Origin: Dimargaris cristalligena
Taxonomy: Eukaryota; Kickxellomycota; Dimargaritomycetes; Dimargaritales; Dimargaritaceae
Reading direction: 5' to 3'
DNA length: 64,000 bases
Assembly: GCA_027576995.1 (NCBI GenBank)
Contig: JANBQC010000015.1
Span: 1 to 64,000, forward strand
Position 1 is the stretch's first letter. Every line of letters begins with the position of its first letter. Shown here in pieces: positions 11,061-22,447 of this stretch. The notes beneath the pieces were generated by a model. It saw nothing but the letters and a program-made list of their open reading frames with translations. It was not told the DNA's origin and searched no databases. The position numbers were made by a program, and so were the translations under genes.

Positions 11061-13547
11061 ATGACCCACACCACTGACCACGCCGACACCAACGGCTCGT
11101 CCCACGAGATTGTTGACATTCTGGGGGGTCCCCGTCCTAGTCTCGACCTCAGCAAGACCCGTGTCATCTCAGTGACTCACTACCTCCCCTATCTCTGCTC
11201 ACTCAAGAAAACCGCTGCTGCCGAGACTTCTTCCCCCGACCAGCCCGGCTCAATCTCTTCGCATGACAATGAGACCCCGCTTCGGAGCCCCACCAACGAT
11301 GCATCCGGCACCCCCGATTGGGAGTTTGCCCGTCGTCGGGGCCATACGGCCATGTATGCCGGTATCCGTGCCCTAGCCGAGAGCAACCCCGAGTCCATCC
11401 ACATTGGCAGTGTAGGCGAGTATTTTGACTGCGATGGCCAGAAGAAGTTCCCCGACAACCTCTCGGAGGGTCTGCGGACTCAACTGCAGAACGTGTTGGC
11501 CCAGGACAAACAGTGCAGCCCCGTGTTCATCAACAAACGACTGGCCTTCGGCCACTACGAAGGCTACTGCAAGTCGGACCTGTGGCCCCTGCTGCACTAC
11601 ATCCCGTGGGACAATGTGGCCGACCCCAAAAAGGACATTCGGTACTGGGACGACTACTTGGCCGTGAACCAGCTTTACGCCGACGAGGTTGTCCGCCACT
11701 ACCGGGACGGCGACGTCATCTGGATCCACGACTACCACCTGATGCTGGTGCCCCAGTTACTTCGCCGGGTTCTACCTACGGCCACCATCGGCTTCTTTTT
11801 GCACGCCCCCTTCCCCAGCTCAGAGCTGTTCCGGTCGCTCCCTCGCCGCAAGGAAATCCTCGAGGGCCTTCTAGGGGCTTCGGAGATTGGTTTCCAAACC
11901 TACTCCTACTCCCGCCACTTCATTAGCAGCTGCACCCGCGTACTTGGGCTAGAATCCTCCCCGAAGGGTGTGGACTACCACGGTGGACTGGTCCCGGTGG
12001 GTACGTTCCCCATTGGTATTGATGTGGAGAGTGTCCAAGCCAGCCGATCCACCTCGGCGGTAACCCAGAAGATGAAGCTGATTCGGGAAATGTACCACGA
12101 CAAACACATTATCATCGGGCGTGATAAGCTGGACCAGGTTACCGGCATCGTCCAGAAATTCAAGGCCTTTGAGAAGTTCCTAGAGAAGTATCCCGAATGG
12201 CGCGGCCAGGTGGTCCTTATCCAGGTCACCTCCCCGCCCAAAATCAACTCCCCCCGCCTCGAGTCTCGCATCTCGGACATGGTAACCCGCATCAACAGTA
12301 CCTACGGCTCGCTGGAATTTACCCCTATCCACTACCACAACGCCTTCCTGGACCGTGACGAGTACTACGCCCTTCTCAATATTGCCTCCCTGGGCCTCAT
12401 TACGTCGGTCCGGGACGGTATGAACACCACCTCGCACGAGTTCGTGGTATGCCAGCAGGAGAAACACAGCCCCTTGATTCTCAGCGAGTTTACGGGCACG
12501 GCCAGCTCCCTCAGCGCAGCCATCATGGTCAATCCGTGGGACTACGAGGGGGTGGCTGAGGCCATCAATGAGGCCCTTACCATGTCGGAAGAGGAGAAAT
12601 GCAACAAGCAACTCCGTCTTTACGAATACGTAGTGGGTCACGACGCCAAGTTCTGGGTTCGCTCCTTCCTGAATGCCCTCTGCTCCAGTGAATTGGCGGC
12701 CGAGATGTCCAATATCACTCCTTACCTCGATACCCACCTGGTGGTTGATAAGTACAGCCAAGCCCGGTCCCGGCTCATCTGCCTTGATTATGACGGCACT
12801 CTGTCCCCGATTGTCAAGAACCCGTCCGATGCGCTGCCCCCGCCGGATATGCTGGAGGCCCTGGAGATCCTAACCGCCAACCCGGACAATTCCGTGTGGG
12901 TGGTTTCGGGCCGCGACCAGTCCTTCTTAGAGGAGCATCTGGGCCACCTGAGCCGACTGGGCCTCAGCGCCGAGCACGGCTGCTTCATCAAGTCCCCTGG
13001 TGGCTCGTGGGTCAACTTCTCGGAGAACCTGGATTTAAGCTGGAAACACGATGTTCTTAAGATCTTCCGGTACTACGAAGAGCGCACTCAGGGTTCGTTT
13101 GTGGAAGAGAAGAAGTGTGCTGTGACCTGGCACTACCGTAACGCCGACCCCGAGTACGGCATCTTCCAGGCCAATGAGTGCCAGAACCACCTGGAGAACA
13201 ACATTGTATCTAAGTTGCCCGTGGAAATTCTGGTTGGCAAGAAGAACCTGGAAGTCCGGCCCAAGGCCATCAACAAGGGCGAGATCGTTAAGCGGCTGTG
13301 GGCTGCCCAGGACGACTGCGGGTTTGTGTTCTGCGCTGGTGACGACAAGACCGACGAGGATATGTTCCGGGCATTCCGCAAGATCCAGGCCAGCCTGGCC
13401 AATGGCCACCGGGACGCCATCTTTAATTTAACCGTCGGATCGAACCTCAAGAAGACCATGGCCTCTTGGCACGTGCCCGAAACCCCCGATGTCGTGGACT
13501 GCCTTGTAGCCATGGCCAAGGTAGAAACCTTAAAGAACAATTCTTAG
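11061..13547 (+). CDS. TPS2: trehalose-6-phosphate phosphatase (Tps2 type)
   Basis: A single-exon 828-residue protein of the trehalose complex, dephosphorylating trehalose-6-phosphate to trehalose in the cytosol. Residues ~25-545 form a GT20 synthase-like domain (HDYHLM, FFLHAPFPSSELFR). Its UDP-glucose-binding segment reads GRDKLDQVTG: the Arg and Lys of active OtsA/Tps1 enzymes are replaced by Lys and Thr. The domain is therefore probably structural, as in yeast Tps2. Residues ~570-815 form a HAD phosphatase with DYDGTL (nucleophile Asp576, acid/base Asp578), VSGRD and GDDKTDED (Asp761, Asp762), all intact. Length is slightly below yeast Tps2. The leader contains several CCCCT stress-element cores, but it is C-rich, so these may be chance. 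Confidence 0.95.
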   Translation: MTHTTDHADTNGSSHEIVDILGGPRPSLDLSKTRVISVTHYLPYLCSLKKTAAAETSSPDQPGSISSHDNETPLRSPTNDASGTPDWEFARRRGHTAMYAGIRALAESNPESIHIGSVGEYFDCDGQKKFPDNLSEGLRTQLQNVLAQDKQCSPVFINKRLAFGHYEGYCKSDLWPLLHYIPWDNVADPKKDIRYWDDYLAVNQLYADEVVRHYRDGDVIWIHDYHLMLVPQLLRRVLPTATIGFFLHAPFPSSELFRSLPRRKEILEGLLGASEIGFQTYSYSRHFISSCTRVLGLESSPKGVDYHGGLVPVGTFPIGIDVESVQASRSTSAVTQKMKLIREMYHDKHIIIGRDKLDQVTGIVQKFKAFEKFLEKYPEWRGQVVLIQVTSPPKINSPRLESRISDMVTRINSTYGSLEFTPIHYHNAFLDRDEYYALLNIASLGLITSVRDGMNTTSHEFVVCQQEKHSPLILSEFTGTASSLSAAIMVNPWDYEGVAEAINEALTMSEEEKCNKQLRLYEYVVGHDAKFWVRSFLNALCSSELAAEMSNITPYLDTHLVVDKYSQARSRLICLDYDGTLSPIVKNPSDALPPPDMLEALEILTANPDNSVWVVSGRDQSFLEEHLGHLSRLGLSAEHGCFIKSPGGSWVNFSENLDLSWKHDVLKIFRYYEERTQGSFVEEKKCAVTWHYRNADPEYGIFQANECQNHLENNIVSKLPVEILVGKKNLEVRPKAINKGEIVKRLWAAQDDCGFVFCAGDDKTDEDMFRAFRKIQASLANGHRDAIFNLTVGSNLKKTMASWHVPETPDVVDCLVAMAKVETLKNNS

Positions 13548-16500
13548 AAACAACCAACCCGGGCGACTATGATGAAATGCGGATATGAGAGGCCGGAGGA
13601 CCGATTTGTAAAGAGATACCACATTTAGTTACGCCTATTAGGATACGATACTCCCCCTCCTCCGCTGCCTCTTCCCCTGCCTAAGTTACATTGCCCTTCG
13701 GTACGACCGTCTAAGTTTTAATATTTGAGTACCAACCATGCATTTTGTCTGTACGTTCGGCCTTTTTTCGGTGTCTAGTTAGCGGCTTTCTTTTTCTTTT
13801 ACGTTTTTCGGTTAATGGAAACTTCCAACCCCCCCCCCACTCAAATACACATACAAACTTCGACACGCATTACCTCCTTTCTCTCTTCCCTCTATATATA
13901 TATATACTCATGTGTGCTTATATATACATACATATATACATTCAAATTTCCATTCCTAGACCCACTCTTTTCTAGTACACCCAGTGTATTGATTGATTTT
14001 GTAAATGAATGTGCCCCAAACGTACTTGTTCTCCCTCATATCGGGACAGCCATGTGCGCTATGTTCTAGAAGTTCCATTGGGCTGGAAGGGAGGACTGGG
14101 GGGTTCAGCTCGGACAGGCCTGTTGAAGATTGTTAAGCCTGGGGCTAGAGTGGATTCATCCAGTTATACAGCGAGTAATGAATATTTGAAACAAACCTGC
14201 TGTTACATCGGCTCTTCTATCATTACGGTTAGATGGTGAACTCCCTGGCTGTCCATTGGCCATCAATCCCGATTATTATGATTACCCCCTTGGGGGCGAT
14301 GGCTTGGACTTTGCGGCAATCCATCTGCCTAGAGCCATCTTTGAAGTGACACGTCAATACAGTCGGGCCATAGCTTTTTGGCCCAGTCCTGACCAGGATG
14401 CGCCACTTGTGCCCTCCACTATATATAGTACCTTGGTGTTCTTTCTAAGTCACCAGGGGGGTGGGGAAATAATATACTGAGATCAGAATGTTGCCGCAAA
14501 TTCCATCTTCCCAGCGGTGAATCTCTGTGGCTACTGAATTTACTGATTGACCACAGGGATTTGTGGTCAACCAAAGCCTCATCTTTTCGTTCATGCACAT
14601 ACGTAAACCATTTGGCATAGCTTCAATCCGAACTCTTCTCCATATGTTCTGTTATTTATACATTAACTACACTCCTTATGCAATTGTTAATACTGAAAAA
14701 AAAAACAGGAATGTACATAGATTATAGCTGATCAACTTAATTGGGTTTACGTAATTATCGCAATGTTAATTAATGGCATTTGGTTTGATATTTAAAACAG
14801 GTATTGTGGGGAGGCTATAAAATACCGGGAATTACAATTACTGTCAAATCCTTTTGGGTTGATATACACCAGTGGTATAGCTACACTGTCAACCTGCTTG
14901 ACTGAACTCTGTGACAACTTACCAGATTGTCAATCTCCGTTTACACTGTCTAAGTTAATCATCCGGAGCCAGGTTTTAGCGACTCCTTCGTTCGCCTCTC
15001 AAATACTACTGCTATTGGTTTTATTATATTTACATGATTGGCTGATTAAGTACTGGGAAATTGGCCAAGCCTATATTAAGCGCCCAGTGGTTATCATTGG
15101 GCTGTTGTTGCTATTCCATCAGCTCTCGTTCGGCACACTTGCCTTCACTCTACTCGGTCAGTTAATGTGGGGAGCGGCCATCGAAATAGCGCTCCATTTG
15201 GAATGATTTCAACATGCCAAAGGGAATCTGGTTGGACCAGCTTTGACTATCCATGAATCCCATACCCATCGCTGCGGTGTGAGGTCTTGCTTTCGAGATG
15301 ATCGACGAAGCCCGTTCATCTACCCGTTGGGATTTGTTGGTAAGTCCGTGTGACAGTCATTTTGGGAGATAGATGAGGCAACCCCATATTATCCTGGTAA
15401 GAAAGGTTCAGTAAATAATGGGCCATGAGCTGGTGTGGTATTGATAGAGGTAAGGAGAGGTTGGTATCAAATCAGCGAAGCCCCAGGGACCTGGGGTACA
15501 GAGAATCCACCTCTAATCGCAACGTGTTATACATAAGGGATTGGAAACTCCCCTTAGTAGTTGAAATACCGGATATGTGGAGGGAGAGGGGGTGGATATG
15601 CAGAACCCCCCTTACTACAATCTCAGCACACATTGGTAAGTAAACGAAAGGGGGGTGTGTGTGAATAGGTAGGGGCAGGAATTCTCTCACTCGTGGGGGT
15701 GAGTAAGTTGTAAATATTCTTTAATGATAGACCGGACTCATTGTATCGCTACGGGGAAATATAAACCAGTTGTCGATTCCCCGGATCTAGTTTTTGCCGA
15801 TAGGCACCAAAGGAGGGTAGGGGTTAAAAACGTCTCATTGATCTCCCCTCACTCCCGTACAATGCCACTCTGACGCGCGAAGCCCATGTCAGGCTAAACC
15901 CGAGACAGGGAAACGAGGAAGGGGGGGAAGAGGGTTTCGCCACACACCAGGAACTCACTCGTCGGGACTGTAGCAATGCACCGTAATGCTCGCAATGACC
16001 AGGACTGCTTGGGTGAGTGTAGAGCCTACTTCCGCCATCGATGCCATGTCGCGGCGCTCCCCCGCGACACGACATGTTGCACAGTGGAACTTAGGTCATC
16101 GCCATATGTGCATCAGAGGTGTGGGTGGTCGAGCTAAAAAACGTACACTGGATTTAATGGCGTGGCCGGGTACTTGTTCGGTTGGCCCCGGCATTGCCTA
16201 TTCGAATAAACCCCCCTTTTTCATGAATAGCCGGTCCATGGCTGTGCAATGGGGGGGGGAGGGGGTGGTCGAGTGGCAGGGTTGGTTCCGATGACTAACT
16301 GGCTCGGCTGCTACGGACCAGCCACCGTAGCTATTAGTGTAGGGGGTGAGCGGTTGTCTATCGCTCCGCCGTTCTTCCCTTTGGGCTTCGCAACCTTATG
16401 GCTCTGGACATTGTACTCACCCATCTCTAGTAAGTGAAGAGAGAGGGTGGTATTAGAGGGGTCTAAACGAGAAAGGGTTGCCTTCCTGATCTTGCCAATC

Positions 16501-18212
16501 CTCCTCCGGTTTGATAACTAACTCACTAAAATCGATACCTCGTGAAAAGAGCCATGGGTTTCCCCGCAAGCCACCAAATTTTTGATGACCACCCTCGACT
16601 ATTTTCGCCAACCACTCACAATATTGACACTGCCTTCCCAAGTTGGGTCATTCAGACATGTAATTATACTGCCTATAGATTGAAATGAGGGCTGTTCACC
16701 TTTAGAGGAATTCCAATCATATCTAGGCCATTAGCTAGCGATCGTCGCTCTTATATGGAAGAGTGTTCTATAATTTGGGGGGATTCGCCCCAGGAAACCC
16801 ATAACCAGAACTGCCACTGTCACTCCCGGGGATCTACCCGGCTAGTATGTGTATTCACCCACCTAGAGGCCGTTGAAGCTACTTAGACCCCACTTTAATC
16901 GTTGGCCGTGTCGAGTAGCGAATCAACATCGCATTCTCCGTCTCAACATTGGCCAGGTATGGGGAAAAGGGATGTCCACCAAGGGTATTTTATTGTACTG
17001 CCTCACTAAACCCGTGGTTGGCAGACTCTATTGGTCTGTACACAACTTTCATTTGGGCCACCCTTCCAGTAAATAAGAGCCCCACCGATCTGGGATTATG
17101 CCTCCGAATAGAAATGGCCGCTGTTATCCACTGTCCTTTTAAACCCCCCCATTATCCGACTTCCCCTTTGTGTTATTAAACCACCTGGTTAAAAGTTCTA
17201 TTAGGTCATTTAATATTATTCAGTATACCTCAACTGCAGACCGACTGGTTTTTCGGTTCCCAGACTCTAGTCCCAAAGACATCAACTATCTCCTGCTGGA
17301 CCTAATTGCACCTTCAACGCTGCCTTATCCCTCTCCCTTTTTCGGATTTCATCGCCGTCATTTCCTTTACCTCGGCTATTCATGTAGGCTGATGTCCAGT
17401 CATTGTCGCTGCAGCCGCCCCAATTGCACCAATTGCACCAATTGCATACCTTGCCCCTTTGCTGTGCCAACCCCTCCCCTTAATTATATTACTATTTTGT
17501 GCTTGTAGTTCTGGTCTCTCTGGCTGTGGTATAGCTATCTTTCCCCTCCTTAGTACTCCATACACACCATTCTACCTAAAATTCACGGTCAATCAATCCG
17601 GAATGGAATGAGTGTTTCCCTCTTTCTCCCTCTCGGTTGATTTCCACCTATCCTTCCTAAATCGTGACCATCCCCATATACAGTCATCCTCATTGAGCAG
17701 TCCATCCTGGCCCACTTCATATATAAACCCGAGCGTATCCTTTAGTGCCTAGTGGCAGGAGGCCCTCTATTTTTATTGCCTTTTTGCTTATCCATTACTA
17801 AGGTCACTCTAGGTTCAGTCCCCGCGGTAGAGCCTCCCTTTGTCCTTGGGCCATCGATTTACCCTAATGTCCCTTTCCTATCATCATCGATGGTTATCAA
17901 TGGTTTGATCCTATTGCGTTTGACAGCCCTGGCAACACATCCAGGGGGTCTTATCGTCAACGACCGCCCGGCTATTATAGAGTGACGACTGTACCACGGT
18001 CCCGCGCGGCTTCTACAGCCCAACTCTCATTATTTCTAATTATCTGATACCTTAAGCATCCCCCGACTATTTGTATTTTTCTATACCATTTGTTTTATCC
18101 TTTATTATTCAATCCGTCCGAAGCTCGCCATTGGTACAACGTCTTTGCGTCGTTGGCTACCCCCGCCTGTCCGCCCCCGATATTCTTTTTTCTTTCATTA
18201 TAGTATTTTTAT
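13548..18212. other. 4.7-kb spacer between TPS2 and GPCR gene
   Basis: The TPS2 3' flank contains a TA microsatellite (13893-13906) and poly-C/poly-T tracts. A 115-codon hydrophobic frame (14859-15206) lacks an ATG. From ~17.1 kb the plus strand becomes pyrimidine-rich, consistent with the receptor promoter and leader. No gene is supported. Confidence 0.55.
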
Positions 18213-20684
18213 ATGGAGGAGCCAGACCTCTGGCCGTCCGCACTCAAGGCCGCCATGGTCTCTTGCGCCATTTTCGTTGGCCTATTTTATATAACTACCA
18301 CGGGGTCCTTTGTCAACCACCGCCAAACGCACTCCAACAGTTTTCTCCGGCGGCGTTCCCTGACTCTCCTCCTCCCGAGCGCTCTGGCGGGGGGGATTAC
18401 GAGCACCGCCTACTTTCTACACCTAGCCGGCGATATTCTACCTTGCGCCGCCTTATTTTGGAGCCTCTATCTAGGTATTTTTACCGTATTCTTTTCCATT
18501 TTTCTACGGGGCCTGCGGCTCTACGTACTGAGCCATGTGGCCCACCAGAAACTGCCACGGGGCCTACGGCCTGCTTGCTGCCATCCCCCCCGATCTGCGC
18601 CTGCAGCCCAATTGGTCCGGCAACCCAGTGGGAGCAGCCAAACGGGGGCCCCGGCTGTCGTGACCTCTAATATCATTTACCCGCGGGATACGCGGTTATT
18701 CCCCCGTTTTCTGTGGCGCTGGTTGTCTCGGGATACCCACCGAGTTGACCGCCACCTACTGCAAACCTTAGCCGGCGCCCTGGCCTGTTGGATTGTGGTG
18801 ACGGGCCTTATCCAGCGCTTCTCGACGGATTCCATCACCAGCCCCTGGGCCACCAACTGCCTGGCCCGCTGGGAAATCTACCCCCTGGCGGGGTTTTCCC
18901 TCCTCTTTATTTTTGTGGTCTGCCCCTTGTTTATTTACCATCTTCGGCTGTTTAACGACGTCTACAGTATCCGTGAGGACTTGGTCACCATCTTTATCAC
19001 CGGGGTAATTTTTATCATTCCGTTCTTCCTGTTCAAGGTGGTGCTCCCCACCGGTCTAGTGAATCCTATGCTAGCCCCCCTCTTTATCATTCTGCACCTT
19101 ATTTGCATTCAGATTTCCTCGGTGGCCCTCCCCATTTGGAAATCACGCACCGTATATCGGTTACATGGCTGCCAGCTCTACCAAAACGACGACCATGACC
19201 ACTTTGTCATCAAAAACAATATCCTACAGCGCGCCCTCCAGCGGTCCGTCGCGAACACCCATCCCCAAACCGCGACTAACCAGACTCACCCCATTATCCT
19301 GGACATTGACAATCTTCGGTCGGTGGAGTCCTCCATGATCCGTATGAGCCCCAGGTCCTTTCGGTTTCCCACCACGCCTAACCCGGCCACGGCCGCTACT
19401 AAACACACTCGCCAAGGGTCGGCCGCCACGGAGGAGACCTTCAGTATCTCCGAATATTCCCAACTCGACAAAAACATCCTCCACCTGGTGCTCGAAGACT
19501 CCGTCTGGTTCATCAAACTCCAGCAGTACTGCGCGGAAAACTTCTGCGCCGAACTGCCGCTATTCCTGGCGGACTACCAAATGCTCAAAGGTACGGTGCT
19601 AGGCGAAGTCCCCAATCCGTACCAGGACTGCCCTACCCCAGCCTCCACTGTCTCGAGTCTCAGCATGTTTGTTCTGACCCATTACACGGACGATTTTCTG
19701 CCGCCGCTGGGTTTCCCGGAGACGACCCCCCCGGACTTCAATGCCTCCCGGCTGCCTATGGGGTCCGCCCATAATCCGCATCCTCCAACGCGGTCCGCTA
19801 AGGGCAAGGATTTCGACCCGTCCCCTTTTTCATTGTTGAGCCTACCGGCCCAGCGTACCCCCGGACACTCGGACGAAACAGTTCGCAACCGCCTATCCAC
19901 ATCGACCCAGACTAACTTGGAGTCGTACATTAAAGTCATTAATAATCCCCGCATTCCGCCTATTCCAACGGCTATTTGGAAGGCTTACTACGACCGTAAA
20001 GTTGCCCCCGTTAGCACCGCATCCATCGCTCCCTGCTACGAGCCCGAACCAAGGTCGGAGCCCAAGCCTGCGCCCACGTCTGATTCAGCCGAGGCTACCG
20101 GGGGTACGACTTCGTCGAATCAACCCGCCCATTGCGAAATATCCATTGAATCCGCGGACGATTACGCCCGCCGCGAAATCGAACTGGCCAATTTCCTCAA
20201 GGAAAACGGACACAGGTGGGACCTCTCGGACTACTTAGATGTGTGGTCCGGGGACGAAAAGGGCTCCTCACCCCAGGGAGGAGGGGATGGTACGGCCGGT
20301 GCGACTGGAGGAGGAGGAGGCCCGACTCAGCTCGCGACCCAAGGGCGACCCGTTTCCCTGGCTAGTGACGAAGAGTGGAACCAAACGGCCCTGTTGGACC
20401 CTATTGTACCCCGCGAATTCTTTGGCGTATTTTGCGACTTTTATCATAAGTACCTCGTCCCGGGCGCGCACTACGAAGTAAACGTCAGTGCGGATGCGAC
20501 CCGCCATACCCATCGGATTTTCGGCGCTCCTCGACATGGCTCCACCTCCCCGCTGGTGTTTTACTTCAATGTGTTTGACGAAGCTAAAGAGGAGGTGTGC
20601 AAACTCATCTCGCAGGATGTGTTCCCCAACTTCTTCCTAGAGAATAGGGCGGCTCTGACCACGTTTTGGGAGAATTATAACTGA
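18213..20684 (+). CDS. seven-helix receptor fused to a split RGS domain
   Basis: An intronless 823-residue protein starting at ATG 18213. Seven hydrophobic segments are seen at about 9-30, 50-72, 75-105, 181-203, 223-248, 256-279 and 286-309, followed by a cytoplasmic tail. The tail carries an RGS box in two parts: residues ~420-460 (SVWFIKLQQYCAENFCAEL...) and ~727-823 (REFFGVFCDFYHKYL... ending FPNFFLENR). A low-complexity S/T/P/G-rich insert of about 260 residues separates them. RGS domains accelerate GTP hydrolysis by G-alpha; receptor-RGS fusions are known in fungi, plants and protists. The protein is probably a plasma-membrane sensor that also shuts off its G protein. The ligand is unknown. 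TM3 and TM4 are separated by a ~75-residue loop rich in Pro/Ser/Ala. Confidence 0.85.
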   Translation: MEEPDLWPSALKAAMVSCAIFVGLFYITTTGSFVNHRQTHSNSFLRRRSLTLLLPSALAGGITSTAYFLHLAGDILPCAALFWSLYLGIFTVFFSIFLRGLRLYVLSHVAHQKLPRGLRPACCHPPRSAPAAQLVRQPSGSSQTGAPAVVTSNIIYPRDTRLFPRFLWRWLSRDTHRVDRHLLQTLAGALACWIVVTGLIQRFSTDSITSPWATNCLARWEIYPLAGFSLLFIFVVCPLFIYHLRLFNDVYSIREDLVTIFITGVIFIIPFFLFKVVLPTGLVNPMLAPLFIILHLICIQISSVALPIWKSRTVYRLHGCQLYQNDDHDHFVIKNNILQRALQRSVANTHPQTATNQTHPIILDIDNLRSVESSMIRMSPRSFRFPTTPNPATAATKHTRQGSAATEETFSISEYSQLDKNILHLVLEDSVWFIKLQQYCAENFCAELPLFLADYQMLKGTVLGEVPNPYQDCPTPASTVSSLSMFVLTHYTDDFLPPLGFPETTPPDFNASRLPMGSAHNPHPPTRSAKGKDFDPSPFSLLSLPAQRTPGHSDETVRNRLSTSTQTNLESYIKVINNPRIPPIPTAIWKAYYDRKVAPVSTASIAPCYEPEPRSEPKPAPTSDSAEATGGTTSSNQPAHCEISIESADDYARREIELANFLKENGHRWDLSDYLDVWSGDEKGSSPQGGGDGTAGATGGGGGPTQLATQGRPVSLASDEEWNQTALLDPIVPREFFGVFCDFYHKYLVPGAHYEVNVSADATRHTHRIFGAPRHGSTSPLVFYFNVFDEAKEEVCKLISQDVFPNFFLENRAALTTFWENYN

Positions 20685-21577
20685 GATGGTAGATATTGGT
20701 CTAGGGGACCGTTCATTTAGTTTGCGATGGGGTCAATTGGGCATCTCCAACTCAAAGGCCTAACTATGCCTAAATACTGGCCTTTACCTCTCACTTGGTG
20801 TTTTCCCCCTCCTCTTTTTATAGTGTACCTTACACTTCGAATGCCCCTCTTCCCTAAACCTTGTTACCAGTTCAATGTATGTTGGATGATTCACAAAAAA
20901 CCCCGCTTACTTTGCCCAACGACACTGCAGTCCACTAGCTTTTAATCCACTCCACTAGACAGGTGGTTTTCTCCTGCACCAAGCCCTTTTCGTCTTACCT
21001 GTTGTTTTGCTTTATCTGTACAGCTTTATTTAACCTTGTATTATTACGTGTCCCCTAGTCCTTTTTGATTCTTTAAACTGCCCAAGCTACCACCAAGTGT
21101 TCCCAAAGGCCCCAATCCAAGTTGCAAAGTGGATGAGCTATATCCCCTTTGTAGGGGAGTCCTCTCCCGATTTTTCATCTTTATTTTTTAACCAAGACTC
21201 TATCTAACTACCATTCCTACGTAATATAATGTAATTTTTTGAAACAACTCAACAACATGATAATTAAGTATTCACTTGGACCTCAAGTATACGGGTATGA
21301 GTCTTCCTTTGGATTGAAAAATCAAAAGGAGATGTATGTATTTCGAGTTTAATATCAATATGGGCGAAATCACACCAAAGCTTCACTGCCTGAAGAAGAG
21401 AAGCGCATTTTTGGTATCTAGATAAGGGTATGAAATTTAAATGAAAACGTTGAAAAAAAAAACGCACAGGTAAGAAATACAATATAAAACAGAGGAAACC
21501 GCCCATTTCACTGAAGACCTTTACGTGATACGGATTGTAGAAGCTGGGGTCGACTGCACTTGGTATTCAAAAAGACA
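20685..21577. other. convergent 3' flanks, no gene seen
   Basis: This lies between the 3' ends of the receptor gene (plus) and the first secreted-family gene (minus). It has AT-rich stretches and T-runs compatible with polyadenylation, and no coding pattern. Confidence 0.55.
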
Positions 21578-22300
21578 TCAATTAGTATTCGAAGTGGAAA
21601 TGGGTTGACCCCTAGCAGTGTCCACTAAAACAAATTGATACTGCTGGTACATTTTTGCTATCTCAACGCGTTGTTCAAATACAGCACAGTCGCCCATCAT
21701 ATAATCAAAGACAACACTACTCTGAACTTTATGTTTTTCGTGGTCATGGTAAATGATGGCTAGATACCGTGATGCGGTGGGTGAAACGGTCGGAACAGCT
21801 ACAAGAGGATGGGGTCCTAGACGCACATATTTTTGGGCCAATGTATTGATATCCTGCTCCTTCAGACTGAACCCCAAGGTTTCCTTGTGCAAGTGAATCG
21901 CTTGTATGAATTTCTGACGCGCTTGGCAAGTGGTGAGGGGGTTCACGTCCGTTGGGTTCACGTTGCGCGGGTACGTGCCGGGGCCGGTAAAAGGGGGCAG
22001 TATGGAATTGTATCGACTTAGCATAGTTGGCGGGAGATCACAACCCACGCAATAACGGTAAAAAACTTCGGAATCGGCCGTAGTGAGGGCCAGGGAATCG
22101 ACGAGACAGGAGTCTATTTGTTGGTCCGTATTCATTTTGAACCACGGCACGACGGAGGGAGGAAATCGGCCCTGGTTTTCTCCCGCACCCCTTAGGGAGC
22201 TGTCATGTTCAGGGCGGGGGTGATTGAAATCGGCTGGTAAACCTGAGACAACCATGACGGCCCCAGCTGATAAAAGTGAGATATGGTGGTGGAAATGCAT
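21578..22300 (-). CDS. secreted cysteine-patterned family, member 1
   Basis: 240 residues in one exon. ATG 22300 is chosen because it opens a signal-like N-terminus (His-rich start, hydrophobic core to about residue 20) and gives the same length as member 3. The family is unknown to me. It aligns along its length with proteins at 57393-58109 and 59974-60696. Shared features here are C65-x-x-D-S followed by LTT-x-D, PPFTGPGTYP at 102-111, C125-x-A-R-Q-x-F, a KEQDI helix, PTVSPTASRYL at 170-180, VVFDY at 196-200 with C205, and a C-terminal F-V-L-V-D strand. Cys84 aligns with Cys74 of member 2; Cys87 is extra. It is probably exported and disulfide-stabilised, with no recognisable catalytic motif. 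It may be an effector or surface protein, which is inference only. Confidence 0.85.
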   Translation of the reverse strand: MHFHHHISLLSAGAVMVVSGLPADFNHPRPEHDSSLRGAGENQGRFPPSVVPWFKMNTDQQIDSCLVDSLALTTADSEVFYRYCVGCDLPPTMLSRYNSILPPFTGPGTYPRNVNPTDVNPLTTCQARQKFIQAIHLHKETLGFSLKEQDINTLAQKYVRLGPHPLVAVPTVSPTASRYLAIIYHDHEKHKVQSSVVFDYMMGDCAVFEQRVEIAKMYQQYQFVLVDTARGQPISTSNTN

Positions 22301-22437
22301 AATATAGTAATCAATAGACAGAGGGCTTATGGTTTTTGACACTGGGTTGCAAAGATACTAGATGTTCACAGGAGAGGCACACGAGTGCGGTACAAATGAA
22401 TATTAACTTAGAGCCTTATGGTGGAGGATGGGACGTT

Positions 22438-22447
22438 GTTATATAAC
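22438..22447 (-). promoter_or_regulatory. TATA element of secreted-family member 1
   Basis: The palindrome GTTATATAAC lies about 140 bases upstream of ATG 22300. TATA-like elements also precede members 2 and 3. Confidence 0.45.

Noticed and set aside
14859..15206. 115-codon hydrophobic frame with two membrane-like segments
   Set aside because: It starts with TTG, has no ATG in its first three quarters, and I found no convincing upstream exon.
18071..18670. 199-codon frame overlapping the receptor start
   Set aside because: It lies in another frame over the first helices of the receptor and gives low-complexity Pro/Arg protein, so it is a shadow.
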